In this document: piece after piece, positions 46,958-57,106 of the stretch | How positions within the stretch are numbered: the stretch's first letter is position 1 | Layout of the letters: each line of letters begins with the position of its first letter | NCBI RefSeq assembly: GCF_900605005.1 | Contig: NZ_LR027558.1 | Location: 2,136,642 to 2,200,641, forward strand | Origin: Acidipropionibacterium timonense | GTDB taxonomy: Bacteria > Actinomycetota > Actinomycetes > Propionibacteriales > Propionibacteriaceae | Direction: 5' to 3' | Length of the DNA: 64,000 bases | Made by a program: the position numbers and the translations under genes | Notes under the pieces: model-generated | Database searches by the model: none | What the model was told of the DNA's origin: nothing | What the model saw: only the letters and a program-made list of their open reading frames with translations

Positions 46958-47602
46958 GTGGCGAGGATCGCCTTCTTCGGCCCGGCGGACGCCGCCCCCG
47001 CCGAGTCCTTCGAGCTGCTGCCCCACGAGATGACCCGGTGGACCGACATCGAGGACTGCCTGGCCCATCTCGACATGACCGACGTCGTCGTCGTCGACTG
47101 CCGTACCGAACCGGCCCGGGCCAGGGAGGCATGTCTGCGGCTGGCGGCCCACGAACCCCGGGTGCCGCTGCTCCTGCTCGCCTCGGCCGGGACGATGTCG
47201 GTGCTCACCCCGCAGTGGGGCGCCGACGACTTCATCGTCGAGGGGGCCTCGGCCCTCGAGGCCGACACCCGGGTGAGGTTCCTCCTGTCCAACGCGGACG
47301 ACGGCCTCATCTGCGCCGGCCCCTTCGTCGTCAACGAGGACGAGTACACCGCCTCGGTGGGTGGACACGACCTCGACCTCACGTACACCGAGTTCGAGCT
47401 GCTCAAGTTCCTCGTCGGCCACCCGGGCCGGGTCCTCACCCGCGAGGTCCTCCTGTCCGAGGTGTGGGGCTACGACTACTACGGCGGCACCCGGACCGTC
47501 GACGTCCACATCCGCCGCCTGCGGGCGAAGATCGGACCGGAGTACGAGGCGCACATCCACACCGTGAGATCGGTCGGGTACCGGTTCCAGGTGCAACGCT
47601 GA
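46958..47602 (+). CDS. GlnR-like orphan OmpR-family regulator
   Basis: A 214-residue regulator with an atypical receiver domain (about 1-110) and an OmpR-type winged helix (about 120-214). D47 stands where the phosphorylation site would be, but the usual acidic pocket is missing. LTYTEFELLKFLVGHPGRV, EVWGYDYYGGTRTVDVHIRRLR and VRSVGYRF match Streptomyces GlnR closely. GlnR controls nitrogen assimilation. GGAAGGGGG before the GTG decides the start. No kinase gene adjoins. Confidence 0.85.
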   Translation: MARIAFFGPADAAPAESFELLPHEMTRWTDIEDCLAHLDMTDVVVVDCRTEPARAREACLRLAAHEPRVPLLLLASAGTMSVLTPQWGADDFIVEGASALEADTRVRFLLSNADDGLICAGPFVVNEDEYTASVGGHDLDLTYTEFELLKFLVGHPGRVLTREVLLSEVWGYDYYGGTRTVDVHIRRLRAKIGPEYEAHIHTVRSVGYRFQVQR

Positions 47603-47690
47603 GGCATGACTTCCCCCTCGCCGGGCGGCCCTCGTCCGGTAGATTGTGCGGGTGCGGTCACACCCCTCGACCGCCTCAGGAGCGATGCAC

Positions 47691-49802
47691 ATGGCCAGGA
47701 AGACGGCGCCCACGACGACCGCCGAGGAGACGACCGACAGCGGCCTTCCGCGCGACCGGTACAGCGACCGTGAACTGTCCTGGCTGGCCTTCAACGAGCG
47801 TGTCCTCGATCTGGCCAGTGATGCCGAGCGCATCCCGCTGCTCGAACGTGCGAAGTTCCTGGCCATCTTCTCGTCCAACCTCGACGAGTTCTTCATGGTG
47901 CGGGTGGCCGGGCTCAAGCGTCGCATCGCCGCCGGGGTCGCCGTGCCGACGGTCACCGGACGGATGCCGCGAGACCTGCACGAGTCGATCCTCGATCGCA
48001 CCCATGAACTCGTGGCCGAACAGGCCCGCGTCTTCAACGACGACGTCCGCCCGGCGCTGGCCGCCGAGGGCATCCACATCCTCACCTGGTCGGGCCTCGA
48101 CGAGGACGAGAAACAGCGGATGAGCACCCTCTTCGCCGAGCGGGTCTTCCCGGTCCTCACCCCGCTGGCGGTCGACCCGTCCCACCCCTTCCCGTACATC
48201 CGGGGCCTGTCGATCAACCTCGCCGTCATGCTGCGCAATCCCATGACCGGGGTCGAGCAGTTCGCCCGGGTCAAGGTGCCCTCCGTGCTGCCTCGTCTCG
48301 TGCCCCTGGGCCGGGGCCGGTTCCTGCCGCTGGAGGAGGTCATCAGCCGTCACCTCGACCAGCTCTTCACCGGGATGCACGTCCTGCAGCACACGACCTT
48401 CCGCGTCACCCGCAACGAGGACCTCGAGGTCGAGGAGGACGACGCCGAGAACCTCCTCTTCGCCCTGGAGAAGGAGCTGCTGCGTCGCAAGGTCGGACGT
48501 CCGCCGGTTCGTCTCGAGGTGGAGGACGACATCCAGGCCGACATGCTCGACCTGCTCATGCGCGAGCTCGACATCACCGAGCACGAGGTCTTCAAGCTGC
48601 CCGCGCCTCTCGACCTCACCGGCCTCTTCGCCCTGGGTGACGTCGACCGGGACGACCTCAGCTATCCCAATTTCCTGCCCATCACCCATCCGCACCTGGC
48701 GGAGGTCGAGACTGCCCGGCCGGCCGACATGTTCGCGGCCATCCGGCGTCGGGACGTCCTCGTCCACCACCCCTACGACTCCTTCGCCACGAGCGTCCAG
48801 AGGTTCATCGAGCAGGCTGCGGCCGACCCCCAGGTCCTGGCCATCAAGCAGACCCTCTACCGCACCTCGGGCGACTCCCCCATCATCGACGCCCTCGTCG
48901 AGGCCGCCGAGGCGGGCAAGCAGGTGCTGGCCGTCGTCGAGATCAAGGCGCGATTCGACGAGCAGGCGAACATCGCCTGGGCACGTGTCCTCGAACGCGC
49001 CGGGGTGCACGTCGTCTACGGCATGGTCGGCCTCAAGACGCACTGCAAGCTCTCGCTGGTCATCCGGGACGAGGGGGACGGACTGCGCCGCTACGCCCAC
49101 GTCGGAACCGGCAACTACAACCCCAAGACGGCGCGGCAGTACGAGGACCTGGGGCTGCTCACGAGCAACCCCATCATCACCGACGACGTCGCCCGCCTCT
49201 TCAACCACCTGTCGGGGATGACCGCCGAGAAGCGGTACCGGCGTCTGCTCGTGGCCCCCGACGGGATCCGCTCGGGGATCATCGAGGCCATCGAGTCCGA
49301 GATCGCCCACCACGCCGCCGGCCGACCGGCCCGCATCCGGATCAAGGTCAACTCGATCGTCGACGAGCGCGTCATCGACGCCCTCTACCGGGCCTCAGCG
49401 GCCGGGGTCCCGGTGGACCTGTGGGTCCGCGGCATCTGCGCCATCAAGGCGGGCGTGCCGGGGTTGTCCGAGAACATCCGGGTGCGCTCGATCCTCGGGC
49501 GCTTCCTCGAGCACTCGCGGATCTTCTGGTTCGAGAACGCCGGGACGCCGGTCGTGGCCATCGGCTCGGCCGACCTCATGCACCGCAACCTCGACCGGCG
49601 GGTCGAGACCCTCGTCGGGCTGTCGAACCGGGCCCACGTGGCCGAGATCGACGACCTGTTCAACCTGGCCTTCGACCCGTCGACGGTGTCCTGGCAACTC
49701 ACCGGGGACACGTGGGCCCAGGTGTCGCGGGACGCCGAGGGCCACCTGCTCACCGACATGCAGGAGGAGCTCATCCGACGCACCCGGGACCGTCGGAAAT
49801 GA
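47691..49802 (+). CDS. ppk1: Polyphosphate kinase 1
   Basis: A 703-residue enzyme that makes polyphosphate from ATP. NRELSWLxFN-type opening ([14 protein letters not shown]), [12 protein letters not shown], and the autophosphorylation region with [11 protein letters not shown] and [17 protein letters not shown] are intact. [15 protein letters not shown] is near the end. The ATG at 47691 has AGGAG eight bases upstream. TAGATT at 47640-47645 is a good -10; initiation near 47652 would also permit an in-frame leaderless GTG there. The phosphate uptake operon lies 1.3 kb downstream. Confidence 0.97.
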   Translation: MARKTAPTTTAEETTDSGLPRDRYSDRELSWLAFNERVLDLASDAERIPLLERAKFLAIFSSNLDEFFMVRVAGLKRRIAAGVAVPTVTGRMPRDLHESILDRTHELVAEQARVFNDDVRPALAAEGIHILTWSGLDEDEKQRMSTLFAERVFPVLTPLAVDPSHPFPYIRGLSINLAVMLRNPMTGVEQFARVKVPSVLPRLVPLGRGRFLPLEEVISRHLDQLFTGMHVLQHTTFRVTRNEDLEVEEDDAENLLFALEKELLRRKVGRPPVRLEVEDDIQADMLDLLMRELDITEHEVFKLPAPLDLTGLFALGDVDRDDLSYPNFLPITHPHLAEVETARPADMFAAIRRRDVLVHHPYDSFATSVQRFIEQAAADPQVLAIKQTLYRTSGDSPIIDALVEAAEAGKQVLAVVEIKARFDEQANIAWARVLERAGVHVVYGMVGLKTHCKLSLVIRDEGDGLRRYAHVGTGNYNPKTARQYEDLGLLTSNPIITDDVARLFNHLSGMTAEKRYRRLLVAPDGIRSGIIEAIESEIAHHAAGRPARIRIKVNSIVDERVIDALYRASAAGVPVDLWVRGICAIKAGVPGLSENIRVRSILGRFLEHSRIFWFENAGTPVVAIGSADLMHRNLDRRVETLVGLSNRAHVAEIDDLFNLAFDPSTVSWQLTGDTWAQVSRDAEGHLLTDMQEELIRRTRDRRK

Positions 49803-49809
49803 CACCGGC

Positions 49810-49933
49810 CATCCCGCGACGGGAGGAGCAGTAGTCATGCCGCGACGGGAGGAGCAGTAGTCATGCCGCGACGGGAGGAGCAGTAGTCATGCCGCGACGG
49901 GAGGAGCAGTAGTCATGCCGCGACGGGAGGAGC
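49810..49933 (+). repeat. 26-bp tandem array repeating a ribosome binding site and mini-ORF
   Basis: Five units start at 49810, 49836, 49862, 49888 and 49914 (the last 20 bases). Each contains GGGAGGAG and, from the second on, ATG CCG CGA CGG GAG GAG CAG TAG, encoding MPRREEQ. In the last unit the frame ends at a TGA overlapping the mutT1 start. The array fills the gap between ppk1 and mutT1. The first unit has ATC for ATG. Confidence 0.95.
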
Positions 49934-49934
49934 C

Positions 49935-50870
49935 ATGAGCCAACGCGGCCCCATCCAGGCTGCCGGGGCGGTTGTGCTGCGCACCGGCCCGGACGGCCGC
50001 CGCCTCGTGCTGGCGGTGCACCGGCCCCGCTACGACGACCTCACCCTCCCCAAGGGGAAGATCGAGTCGGGCGAGGTCCTGGCGCACACCGCGGTGCGCG
50101 AGGTCGGCGAGGAGACCGGGCTGCGGGTACGGCTGGGGGCGAGCCTGCAACCGATCGAGTACTCGGTGCCACGTCAGGGCCCCAAGGTCGTCCGATGGTG
50201 GGTCGGCCACGAGGTCGACGGCACCCCCGACGAGCCGGACGGGCAGTCCACGGATGCCCGGGACACGGGCGGGGAGGTCGACGCCGTCGTCTGGGTGCCG
50301 GTCGACGCGGCCCCGGATCGATTGAGCCACGGCACCGAGGTGCAGGTCCTCGAGGAGGCCCTTGCCCTGCCGACGACCGCCACCGTCATCCTGGCGCGTC
50401 ATGCCAAGGCGATGAGCCGAAAGGACTGGGTGTCCCGGGGCAACGGCGCGGCGGACGCCCTGCGCCCCCTCGACCGGCGCGGACGGCGTCAGGCCCGCGA
50501 GTTGGCCCAGCTCCTCGACGCCTACGGGGTCCGACGACTCGTGAGTTCCACCTCGACCCGGTGCCTGGAGACCCTCGAACCCTATGCCGACCTCACCGGG
50601 CTCGAGGTGGAGTCGCGGGAGGAGTTCAGCGAGGAGAGCCACAGCCTCGACCCGCGCAGCACGGCCCGGGCGATGGACCGGATCATCGGCGAGGCCATCG
50701 TCGACCCCTCCGGACCGGTGGCGATCTGCGGACACCGGCCGGTGCTGCCGCTCATGCGCGACCTCCTCACCGCCGGCAAGCATCCGATGTCGACGGCCGA
50801 GTGTCTCGTCGTCCACCTCGACGAGCGCGGGGTGGCGGTCCGCCAGGAGTGGGTGGTCTCGCCGGTCTGA
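49935..50870 (+). CDS. mutT1: NUDIX hydrolase fused to a histidine phosphatase, MutT1-type
   Basis: A 311-residue two-domain enzyme. NUDIX box at about 40-62 (GKIESGEVLAHTAVREVGEETGL split by its catalytic glutamates) and, from about 148, a histidine phosphatase with the RHA variant of RHG (VILARHAKAMS) and GHRP near residue 262. Mycobacterial MutT1 has the same arrangement, cleans 8-oxo-dGTP and splits dinucleotide polyphosphates, and also follows ppk. GGGAGGAG before the ATG is the last of the repeated sites. Confidence 0.92.
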   Translation: MSQRGPIQAAGAVVLRTGPDGRRLVLAVHRPRYDDLTLPKGKIESGEVLAHTAVREVGEETGLRVRLGASLQPIEYSVPRQGPKVVRWWVGHEVDGTPDEPDGQSTDARDTGGEVDAVVWVPVDAAPDRLSHGTEVQVLEEALALPTTATVILARHAKAMSRKDWVSRGNGAADALRPLDRRGRRQARELAQLLDAYGVRRLVSSTSTRCLETLEPYADLTGLEVESREEFSEESHSLDPRSTARAMDRIIGEAIVDPSGPVAICGHRPVLPLMRDLLTAGKHPMSTAECLVVHLDERGVAVRQEWVVSPV

Positions 50871-50966
50871 GACCTCTCGCGCTCCACCTCCCCTCTGTGC
50901 GAAATGTCACAACAGCGGCGCCCTGCCGGCGGCTCGGGACCGCACGAATCGGCCAGGAATCGGACT

Positions 50967-51032
50967 GTGAACGCCTTGTTCACCCTGCGTTCATCTTCGT
51001 GGGGCCGTCCGTACACATCGGTCTCCTAGCGT
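50967..51032 (+). promoter_or_regulatory. Pho box and -10 of the pst operon
   Basis: Three 11-base units in register, GTGAACGCCTT, GTTCACCCTGC and GTTCATCTTCG (50967-50999), match the actinobacterial PhoP direct-repeat box, the second and third best. TAGCGT at 51027-51032 is a fitting -10, leaving about a 65-base leader before pstS. Induction by phosphate starvation is expected. Confidence 0.8.
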
Positions 51033-51103
51033 GTGCTCTGCACGAGGTCCGCGCAGGCGGCCTCGACGCGGAAATCCTGTTCCCCGATCTTCAAGGAATT
51101 CCT

Positions 51104-52297
51104 GTGACGAACCGTCTCGCCAAGATCACCGCCCTCGCCGCCGTCGGCGCCCTCGCCCTCACCGCCTGTGGCTCCAACTCGAGCAACTCCGGCTCCACCC
51201 CTTCCGCCTCCGACAGCGCCTCGGCGATGGCCACCTCCTCGGCCTCCTCGATGGACTCGAGCTCGGCCAGCGCCTCGACCGATTCCAGCTCGTCCGCCAT
51301 GGGCGCCGACTACAAGCCCACCTGCCCCGGCGGCAGCATCTCCGGCGGCGGCTCGTCCGCTCAGGCCAATGCCATCAACGAGGTCATCAAGGACTACCTG
51401 GCCGCCTGCTCCGGCGCCAAGATCAACTACTCGGTGACCGGCTCGGGCGCCGGCATCCAGGCCTTCATCGGCAAGCAGACCGACTTCGCCGGCTCCGACT
51501 CGGCCCTCAGCGCCGACAAGGGTGAGGTCGCCAAGGCCAAGGCCCGTTGCGGTGGCAACGACGCCTGGCACCTGCCGCTGGCCGCCGGCCCGATCGCCGT
51601 CATCTACAACCTCGACGGCGTCGACAAGCTCACCCTGACGAGCGAGACCCTCGCCAAGATCTTCGCCGGCAAGATCACCAAGTGGGACGATGCCGAGATC
51701 AAGAAGGAGAACCCCAGCGCCACGCTGCCCTCCGCCGCGATCTCCGTCTTCTACCGTTCGGACGAGTCGGGCACCACCGACAACTTCACGAACTACCTCA
51801 ACAAGGCCGCCGGCGACGTCTGGACCGAGAAGCACTCGAAGTCCTGGAAGGGCACCGGCAAGGGTGCCGACAAGTCGGCCGGTGTCTCCCAGGCCGTCAA
51901 GTCGACCAAGAACTCGATCTCGTACACCGAGTGGAGCTACGCCACCAAGAACAGCCTGTCGATGGCCGCCATCGACAACGGCAACGGTGCGGTCGAGCTC
52001 ACCGGCGAGACCGCTGGCAAGGCCGTGAGCGCCGCCAAGGCCGCTGGCGAGGGCAACGACCTCAAGCTCGACCTGCAGTACAAGGACACCCCGGCCGGCG
52101 TCTACCCCGCCGTCCTGGTGACCTACGAGATCGTCTGCTCGAAGGGCCTCGACTCGGCCAAGACGGCGCTCATCAAGGACTTCATGTCCTTCTACGCCTC
52201 CTCGACCGAGCAGAAGAAGATCCAGGAGCTCGGCTACGCCCCGCTGCCGTCCGACGTCTCCCAGAAGGTCCTCACCTCCGCTCAGGCCCTCTCCTGA
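51104..52297 (+). CDS. pstS: Phosphate-binding lipoprotein PstS
   Basis: A 397-residue lipoprotein (lipobox LALTACG) with a long Ser/Ala linker before the binding domain. Phosphate-contact motifs are GGSSAQANAI, TGSGAGIQAF, TDFAGSDS and RSDESGTTDNF. Serine-rich linker length exceeds most PstS. It starts at the GTG at 51104, with AAGGAATTCCT upstream. Captures phosphate outside the membrane for PstCAB. Confidence 0.96.
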   Translation: MTNRLAKITALAAVGALALTACGSNSSNSGSTPSASDSASAMATSSASSMDSSSASASTDSSSSAMGADYKPTCPGGSISGGGSSAQANAINEVIKDYLAACSGAKINYSVTGSGAGIQAFIGKQTDFAGSDSALSADKGEVAKAKARCGGNDAWHLPLAAGPIAVIYNLDGVDKLTLTSETLAKIFAGKITKWDDAEIKKENPSATLPSAAISVFYRSDESGTTDNFTNYLNKAAGDVWTEKHSKSWKGTGKGADKSAGVSQAVKSTKNSISYTEWSYATKNSLSMAAIDNGNGAVELTGETAGKAVSAAKAAGEGNDLKLDLQYKDTPAGVYPAVLVTYEIVCSKGLDSAKTALIKDFMSFYASSTEQKKIQELGYAPLPSDVSQKVLTSAQALS

Positions 52298-52331
52298 CGT
52301 CACGACGTCCTTGCCACTGACGTCTCCCTGA

Positions 52332-52368
52332 GGCGGGAGGGCGAACGGTTCGGGTTCGCCCTCCCGCC
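52332..52368 (+). promoter_or_regulatory. Intercistronic hairpin after pstS
   Basis: A perfect 15-bp stem, GGCGGGAGGGCGAAC and complement, loops over seven bases, 34 bases after pstS and 25 before pstC. There is no T-run. It probably sets a higher level of binding protein, as in the sugar operon. Confidence 0.55.
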
Positions 52369-52393
52369 CCTTGCGGTTCCAGGAAGGATGCAC

Positions 52394-53449
52394 ATGGTTC
52401 CCCCCGCCAACCAGCCCGACGCCGTCAGCCCCCGGCGTTCCTCCAGCGCGGCACCCGAGACCTCCGGATCGAGGCCCTCGAGCGCCGTCGCGCAGATGAA
52501 ACCCGTCTCGCGGGTGGGCGACCGAGTCTTCTCGGGCTTGTCCTCGACGATCGCGATTCTCCTGGCCGTCCTCGTCCTCGTCATCTTCGCCTTCCTCATC
52601 TGGCGCGCCGTCCCGGCCCTCAGTGATGACAGCGTCAACTTCTTCACCAGTCGGCAGTGGGTCACCGACGAGTCGCCGCTCCAGTTCGGCATCCAGGCCC
52701 TGCTGTGGACGACGGTCATCTCGTCGATCCTCGCTCTCCTCGTCGCCGTGCCCCTGGCCATCGGCATCGCCCTGTTCATCACCCAGCTCGCCCCGAAGAA
52801 GCTCGCCGGCCCGGTGGCCTTCGTCGTCGACCTGCTGGCCGCCGTCCCCTCGATCGTCTACGGCCTGTGGGGCGGCGTCGTCCTCGGTTCCTCGGGAGTC
52901 GTGCGCTGGATCCGCGACATCATCACCGGCGCCCTGGGCTGGATCCCCCTGTTCAAGCCCGTCGACGGCTGGGCCGACCCGACCGGCACGATCTTCCTGG
53001 CCTCCCAGGTGCTGGCCATCATGATCCTGCCCATCATCACGGCCGTGAGCCGCGACGTCATGTTGCAGACCCCGCGCGACCAGATCGAGGCCGCCATGGC
53101 CCTCGGGTCGACGCGCTGGGAGGTCATCAGGCTGGCGGTCCTGCCGCACTCCAAGTCGGGCATCATCTCCGGTTCGATGCTCGGTCTGGGTCGTGCCCTC
53201 GGTGAGACCCTGGCCGTCACCCTCATCCTCCAGACGATCAGCCCGATGCAGCTGGTCCAGAAGCTCGACCTGTCGATCTTCACCGGTGGTGAGACCTTCG
53301 CCTCGAAGATCGCCCGCGACTTCTCGGAGGCGACGAACGATCCGAAGGCCCTGGGAGCCCTCGTGGCCTCGGCCCTGTCGCTCTTCGTCATCACCTTCAT
53401 CGTCAATGCCGCGGCCCGGCTGATCGCGGAGAGAGGGGTCAAGCGATGA
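52394..53449 (+). CDS. pstC: Phosphate ABC transporter permease PstC
   Basis: A 351-residue permease with a polar N-terminal tail and six membrane segments. The EAA-like loop IEAAMALGSTRWEVIRLAVLP is at about residue 240. The ATG at 52394 stands six bases after AGGAAGG; one two codons earlier touches that site and is less likely. Overlaps pstA by four bases (ATGA). Confidence 0.96.
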   Translation: MVPPANQPDAVSPRRSSSAAPETSGSRPSSAVAQMKPVSRVGDRVFSGLSSTIAILLAVLVLVIFAFLIWRAVPALSDDSVNFFTSRQWVTDESPLQFGIQALLWTTVISSILALLVAVPLAIGIALFITQLAPKKLAGPVAFVVDLLAAVPSIVYGLWGGVVLGSSGVVRWIRDIITGALGWIPLFKPVDGWADPTGTIFLASQVLAIMILPIITAVSRDVMLQTPRDQIEAAMALGSTRWEVIRLAVLPHSKSGIISGSMLGLGRALGETLAVTLILQTISPMQLVQKLDLSIFTGGETFASKIARDFSEATNDPKALGALVASALSLFVITFIVNAAARLIAERGVKR

Positions 53450-54348
53450 GTGCCCCCACCACACCCGAGAACGGCACCCTCGACCTGACTCGTCCCTCCG
53501 GGATCCGCACCACCAAGAGCGCCCTCGCCTCCGGGTTCATGGTCTTCGCGACGGCTCTGGCCGTCATCCCCCTCGTGTGGCTGTTGTGGTCGGCCCTGAG
53601 CAAGGGGTTCAAGGCCCTCCTGCACGTCACCTGGTGGACCAACACCATGGATCCCGCCCTCGACTCCGCCAAGCAGGGAGCCATCCACGCCATCGTCGGA
53701 ACCCTCGAGATCGGCCTCATCACCTCGGTCATCTCGATCCCCATCGCCCTGCTCACGGCCATCTACCTCGTCGAGTACGCCCGCGGCACGAGGACCGCCA
53801 GGATCATCAGCTTCTCGGTCGACGTCCTCACCGGCGTCCCGTCGATCGTCGCGGCCCTCTTCGTCTTCGCCGTGGTCGTGACGACCCTGCGCGGCACCCA
53901 GTCGGCCTGGGCGGCGTCCCTGGCCCTCATGATCCTCATGGTGCCGACCGTCCTGCGGTCGACCGAGGAGATGCTCAAGCTCGTGCCCGACTCCTTGCGC
54001 GAGGCCTCCTACGCCCTCGGCGTGCCCAAGTGGAAGACGATCATGAACGTCGTCCTGCCGACCTCGGTGTCCGGCATCCTCACCGGCATCGTCCTGGGCC
54101 TGGCCCGAGTCATGGGCGAGACCGCCCCGCTCATCGTGCTGCTGCAGTACAACACGAACTTCACCGCCAACCCCGACGTCCCCAACTTCGCGACGATCCC
54201 CACGATCATCACGGATGCGTACACCCGAGGAGGAGTGGACACCCCCTCCGTCTGGGGTGCCGCGGTGACCCTCATCATCCTCGTCATGGGACTCAACCTC
54301 ATCGCCCGAGCTATCTCTCGCCGGTACCTGCGCCGGATGGGCAAGTGA
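53446..54348 (+). CDS. pstA: Phosphate ABC transporter permease PstA
   Basis: A 300-residue six-segment permease. REASYALGVPKWKTIMNVVLP is its ATPase-docking loop (about residue 186). It pairs with PstC to form the channel. Start coupled to the pstC stop. Confidence 0.96.
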   Translation: MSAPTTPENGTLDLTRPSGIRTTKSALASGFMVFATALAVIPLVWLLWSALSKGFKALLHVTWWTNTMDPALDSAKQGAIHAIVGTLEIGLITSVISIPIALLTAIYLVEYARGTRTARIISFSVDVLTGVPSIVAALFVFAVVVTTLRGTQSAWAASLALMILMVPTVLRSTEEMLKLVPDSLREASYALGVPKWKTIMNVVLPTSVSGILTGIVLGLARVMGETAPLIVLLQYNTNFTANPDVPNFATIPTIITDAYTRGGVDTPSVWGAAVTLIILVMGLNLIARAISRRYLRRMGK

Positions 54349-54370
54349 CACGAAAGCGAGCTGAACACAC

Positions 54371-55147
<777 letters not shown>

Positions 55148-55171
55148 TCCTTCCCCGGCCCCGGGGTCCGT

Positions 55172-55215
55172 GACGTCAGGAGGGCCCCCGCTGGAGCGGG
55201 GGCCCTCCTGACGTC
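55172..55215. terminator. 21-bp-stem terminator between pstB and the cobalamin transporter
   Basis: GACGTCAGGAGGGCCCCCGC opens a perfect 21-bp stem with a two-base GG centre. It serves the convergent ends of pstB and the cobalamin-binding protein gene. Confidence 0.8.
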
Positions 55216-55252
55216 GGTCGTGCGGGAGAGCGACCCCGCACGACCGGTCCGT

Positions 55253-56275
55253 TCAGGATTTCTGCTCGAGCAACCTGTGGAGTTCCTTCGCTCCCTCGAG
55301 CGACAGCGGGGTCGGCGGATCGGTGAGGGCGAAGGGCATGGCGACGACGTGACCGGCCTTGACGGCGCGGAGACTGGACGCCCCCTTGAACCCGAGGAAG
55401 GCCGGGGTGACCTTGTCCACCGCCCCGGTCTGCGCCAGCAGGACGATCCACTCCGGATCGCGCTTGAGGACGTCCTCCATCGTCGCGTCGAAGACCCGCT
55501 TGGACTGGTCCCCGTAGACGTTGGTCAGACCATTGGCCTCGAAGATCGGTTGCACCATGCTCGAGGACCCGTAGGTGTAGAACGTCGAGGCCCCGGGGTC
55601 GATCCAGAACGCCGCTGCGCTCCCCCGCCGGGTCGCCGACCTCGTCAGGGCCGTCTCATCGGCGGCCAGTTGGGCGTTGACCTTCCTCGCCCGGTCCTGG
55701 ACACCGAAGATCTGCGCGACCTTGGTCACCTCGTCCCTGGCCAGCCCGAAGGTCGCCCTGGCGGCGCTGGGCGACTCGCACCAGGCATCGGGGGAGTAGA
55801 GCTTGATCCCGGACCGGCGCAGCGCGTCCCGGTCGACCCCGCTGTCGTAGCCGATGACGAGATCGGCGCGGCTGGCGACGATCGTCTCGGTGGAGATCCG
55901 GGCCCCGCCCGTGGCGAGTTTGGTGGAGGAGACCACCGGGATGGCCTTGAGCCTGGCCGCGGTGGCGGAGTCGTGGTTCTCGGTCTTGAGCGGGCCGGCC
56001 CGCCCCACAACGGAGTCGAGCAGTCCGGGCTTCGCCATGACCGAGACATCGGTCTCGCTCATGAGGATGACCCTCCTCGGGGCACTGGTGAAGGTGAGCT
56101 TCTCCGTGCAGCTCATGACGGTACGGGCCGGGCCGGCGGTGGCCGAGCCGGAGCTCGCACTCGTCGTCGCCGTCGTGGAGGTCCCACCACAGGCGCACAT
56201 GCCCACGGCCGTCCCGGTCGCCACGAGCGCGGCCAGCAGCCGCCGGCCCCGTCGGATCCATCGTCGGTCGTTCAT
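55253..56275 (-). CDS. btuF: Cobalamin-binding lipoprotein of an ABC importer, BtuF-like
   Basis: A 340-residue TroA/BtuF-fold binding protein with a lipoprotein-type leader ending MCACGG. RVILMSETDVSVMAKPGL, ASRADLVIGYDSG and RDPEWIVLLAQ mark the two lobes. Sequence alone would allow iron-siderophore binding. The cobalamin riboswitch at the head of the operon makes vitamin B12 or a precursor the likely ligand. ATG overlaps the ATPase stop (ATGA). Confidence 0.85.
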   Translation of the reverse strand: MNDRRWIRRGRRLLAALVATGTAVGMCACGGTSTTATTSASSGSATAGPARTVMSCTEKLTFTSAPRRVILMSETDVSVMAKPGLLDSVVGRAGPLKTENHDSATAARLKAIPVVSSTKLATGGARISTETIVASRADLVIGYDSGVDRDALRRSGIKLYSPDAWCESPSAARATFGLARDEVTKVAQIFGVQDRARKVNAQLAADETALTRSATRRGSAAAFWIDPGASTFYTYGSSSMVQPIFEANGLTNVYGDQSKRVFDATMEDVLKRDPEWIVLLAQTGAVDKVTPAFLGFKGASSLRAVKAGHVVAMPFALTDPPTPLSLEGAKELHRLLEQKS

Positions 56276-57105
56276 CGTTCTCCCATCGTTCGTGAGGGCC
56301 GGCCCCCTGTCGGGCCGGAGGTCGTGGTCGGGAAGCCCGGCGGTTCCTCGTCGAGGGCGTCGAAGAAGAGGCGGGCCCGACCGGCCACGTCGACCCGGTG
56401 CACCCTCACCCGGTACACCCCGGTGAGCAGTTCCGGGTCGAGAACGTCATCGGTCGGCCCGGATGCCACGACTCGTCCTCGGTCCAGGAGGATGAGGTCA
56501 TCGCACAGGCTGGCGGCGAGATTGAGGTCGTGGAGCACGACGACGGTCGTGGCGGCGATCCCGCGCACCAGGTGCAGCAAGGCGAACTGGTGCTGCAGGT
56601 CGAGGTGGTTCGTCGGTTCGTCGAGCAGGAGGTGGTCGGCGTCCTGGACGATGGCCCGGGCGATGAGCGCCCGTTGCCGTTCACCCCCGGAGACCTGGGT
56701 GATGAGACGGTCGGCCAGGGCGGTCAGATCGACCCGGTCCAGGGCCCGGTCGACCAGGATCCGGTCGGCGTCATCGCCGTAGGCCACCAGGCTACGGTGA
56801 GCCAGCCGCCCCAGGGTGACGACCTCCCGCACCGACAGGGGAAGGACGGCGTCACGGTCCTGGTTGACGACGGCGATCGACCGTGCGATCCCACGACGTG
56901 TCATCGACCTGAGATCGAGCCCGTCGACGACCACCCGTCCCTCGTCGGCACGCAGCGCCCCGTGGAGGGCCTCGACGAGGGTCGTCTTCCCGGCTCCGTT
57001 GGGCCCGACGATCCCGACGACGCGTCCCCCGCGAGCGGTGAGCTCGACGTGGTCGATGACGACCCTGCCACCACGCCTGATGACGACATCCTCTGCTGTG
57101 AGCAT
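56272..57105 (-). CDS. btuD: Cobalamin ABC transporter ATPase, BtuD-like
   Basis: A 277-residue ATPase of the FecE/BtuD group. Walker A GPNGAGKTT at residues 34-42, signature VSGGERQR, Walker B LLLDEPTNHLD and the switch histidine in VVLHDLNLA are intact. It lies one base after the permease stop and is coupled to the binding-protein gene. Confidence 0.9.
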   Translation of the reverse strand: MLTAEDVVIRRGGRVVIDHVELTARGGRVVGIVGPNGAGKTTLVEALHGALRADEGRVVVDGLDLRSMTRRGIARSIAVVNQDRDAVLPLSVREVVTLGRLAHRSLVAYGDDADRILVDRALDRVDLTALADRLITQVSGGERQRALIARAIVQDADHLLLDEPTNHLDLQHQFALLHLVRGIAATTVVVLHDLNLAASLCDDLILLDRGRVVASGPTDDVLDPELLTGVYRVRVHRVDVAGRARLFFDALDEEPPGFPTTTSGPTGGRPSRTMGER

Positions 57106-57106
57106 C

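Noticed and set aside
49810-49933. CRISPR array
   Set aside because: The repeats are directly adjacent with no spacers, and no cas gene is near. The same holds for the arrays at 24.0, 25.6 and 60.0 kb.
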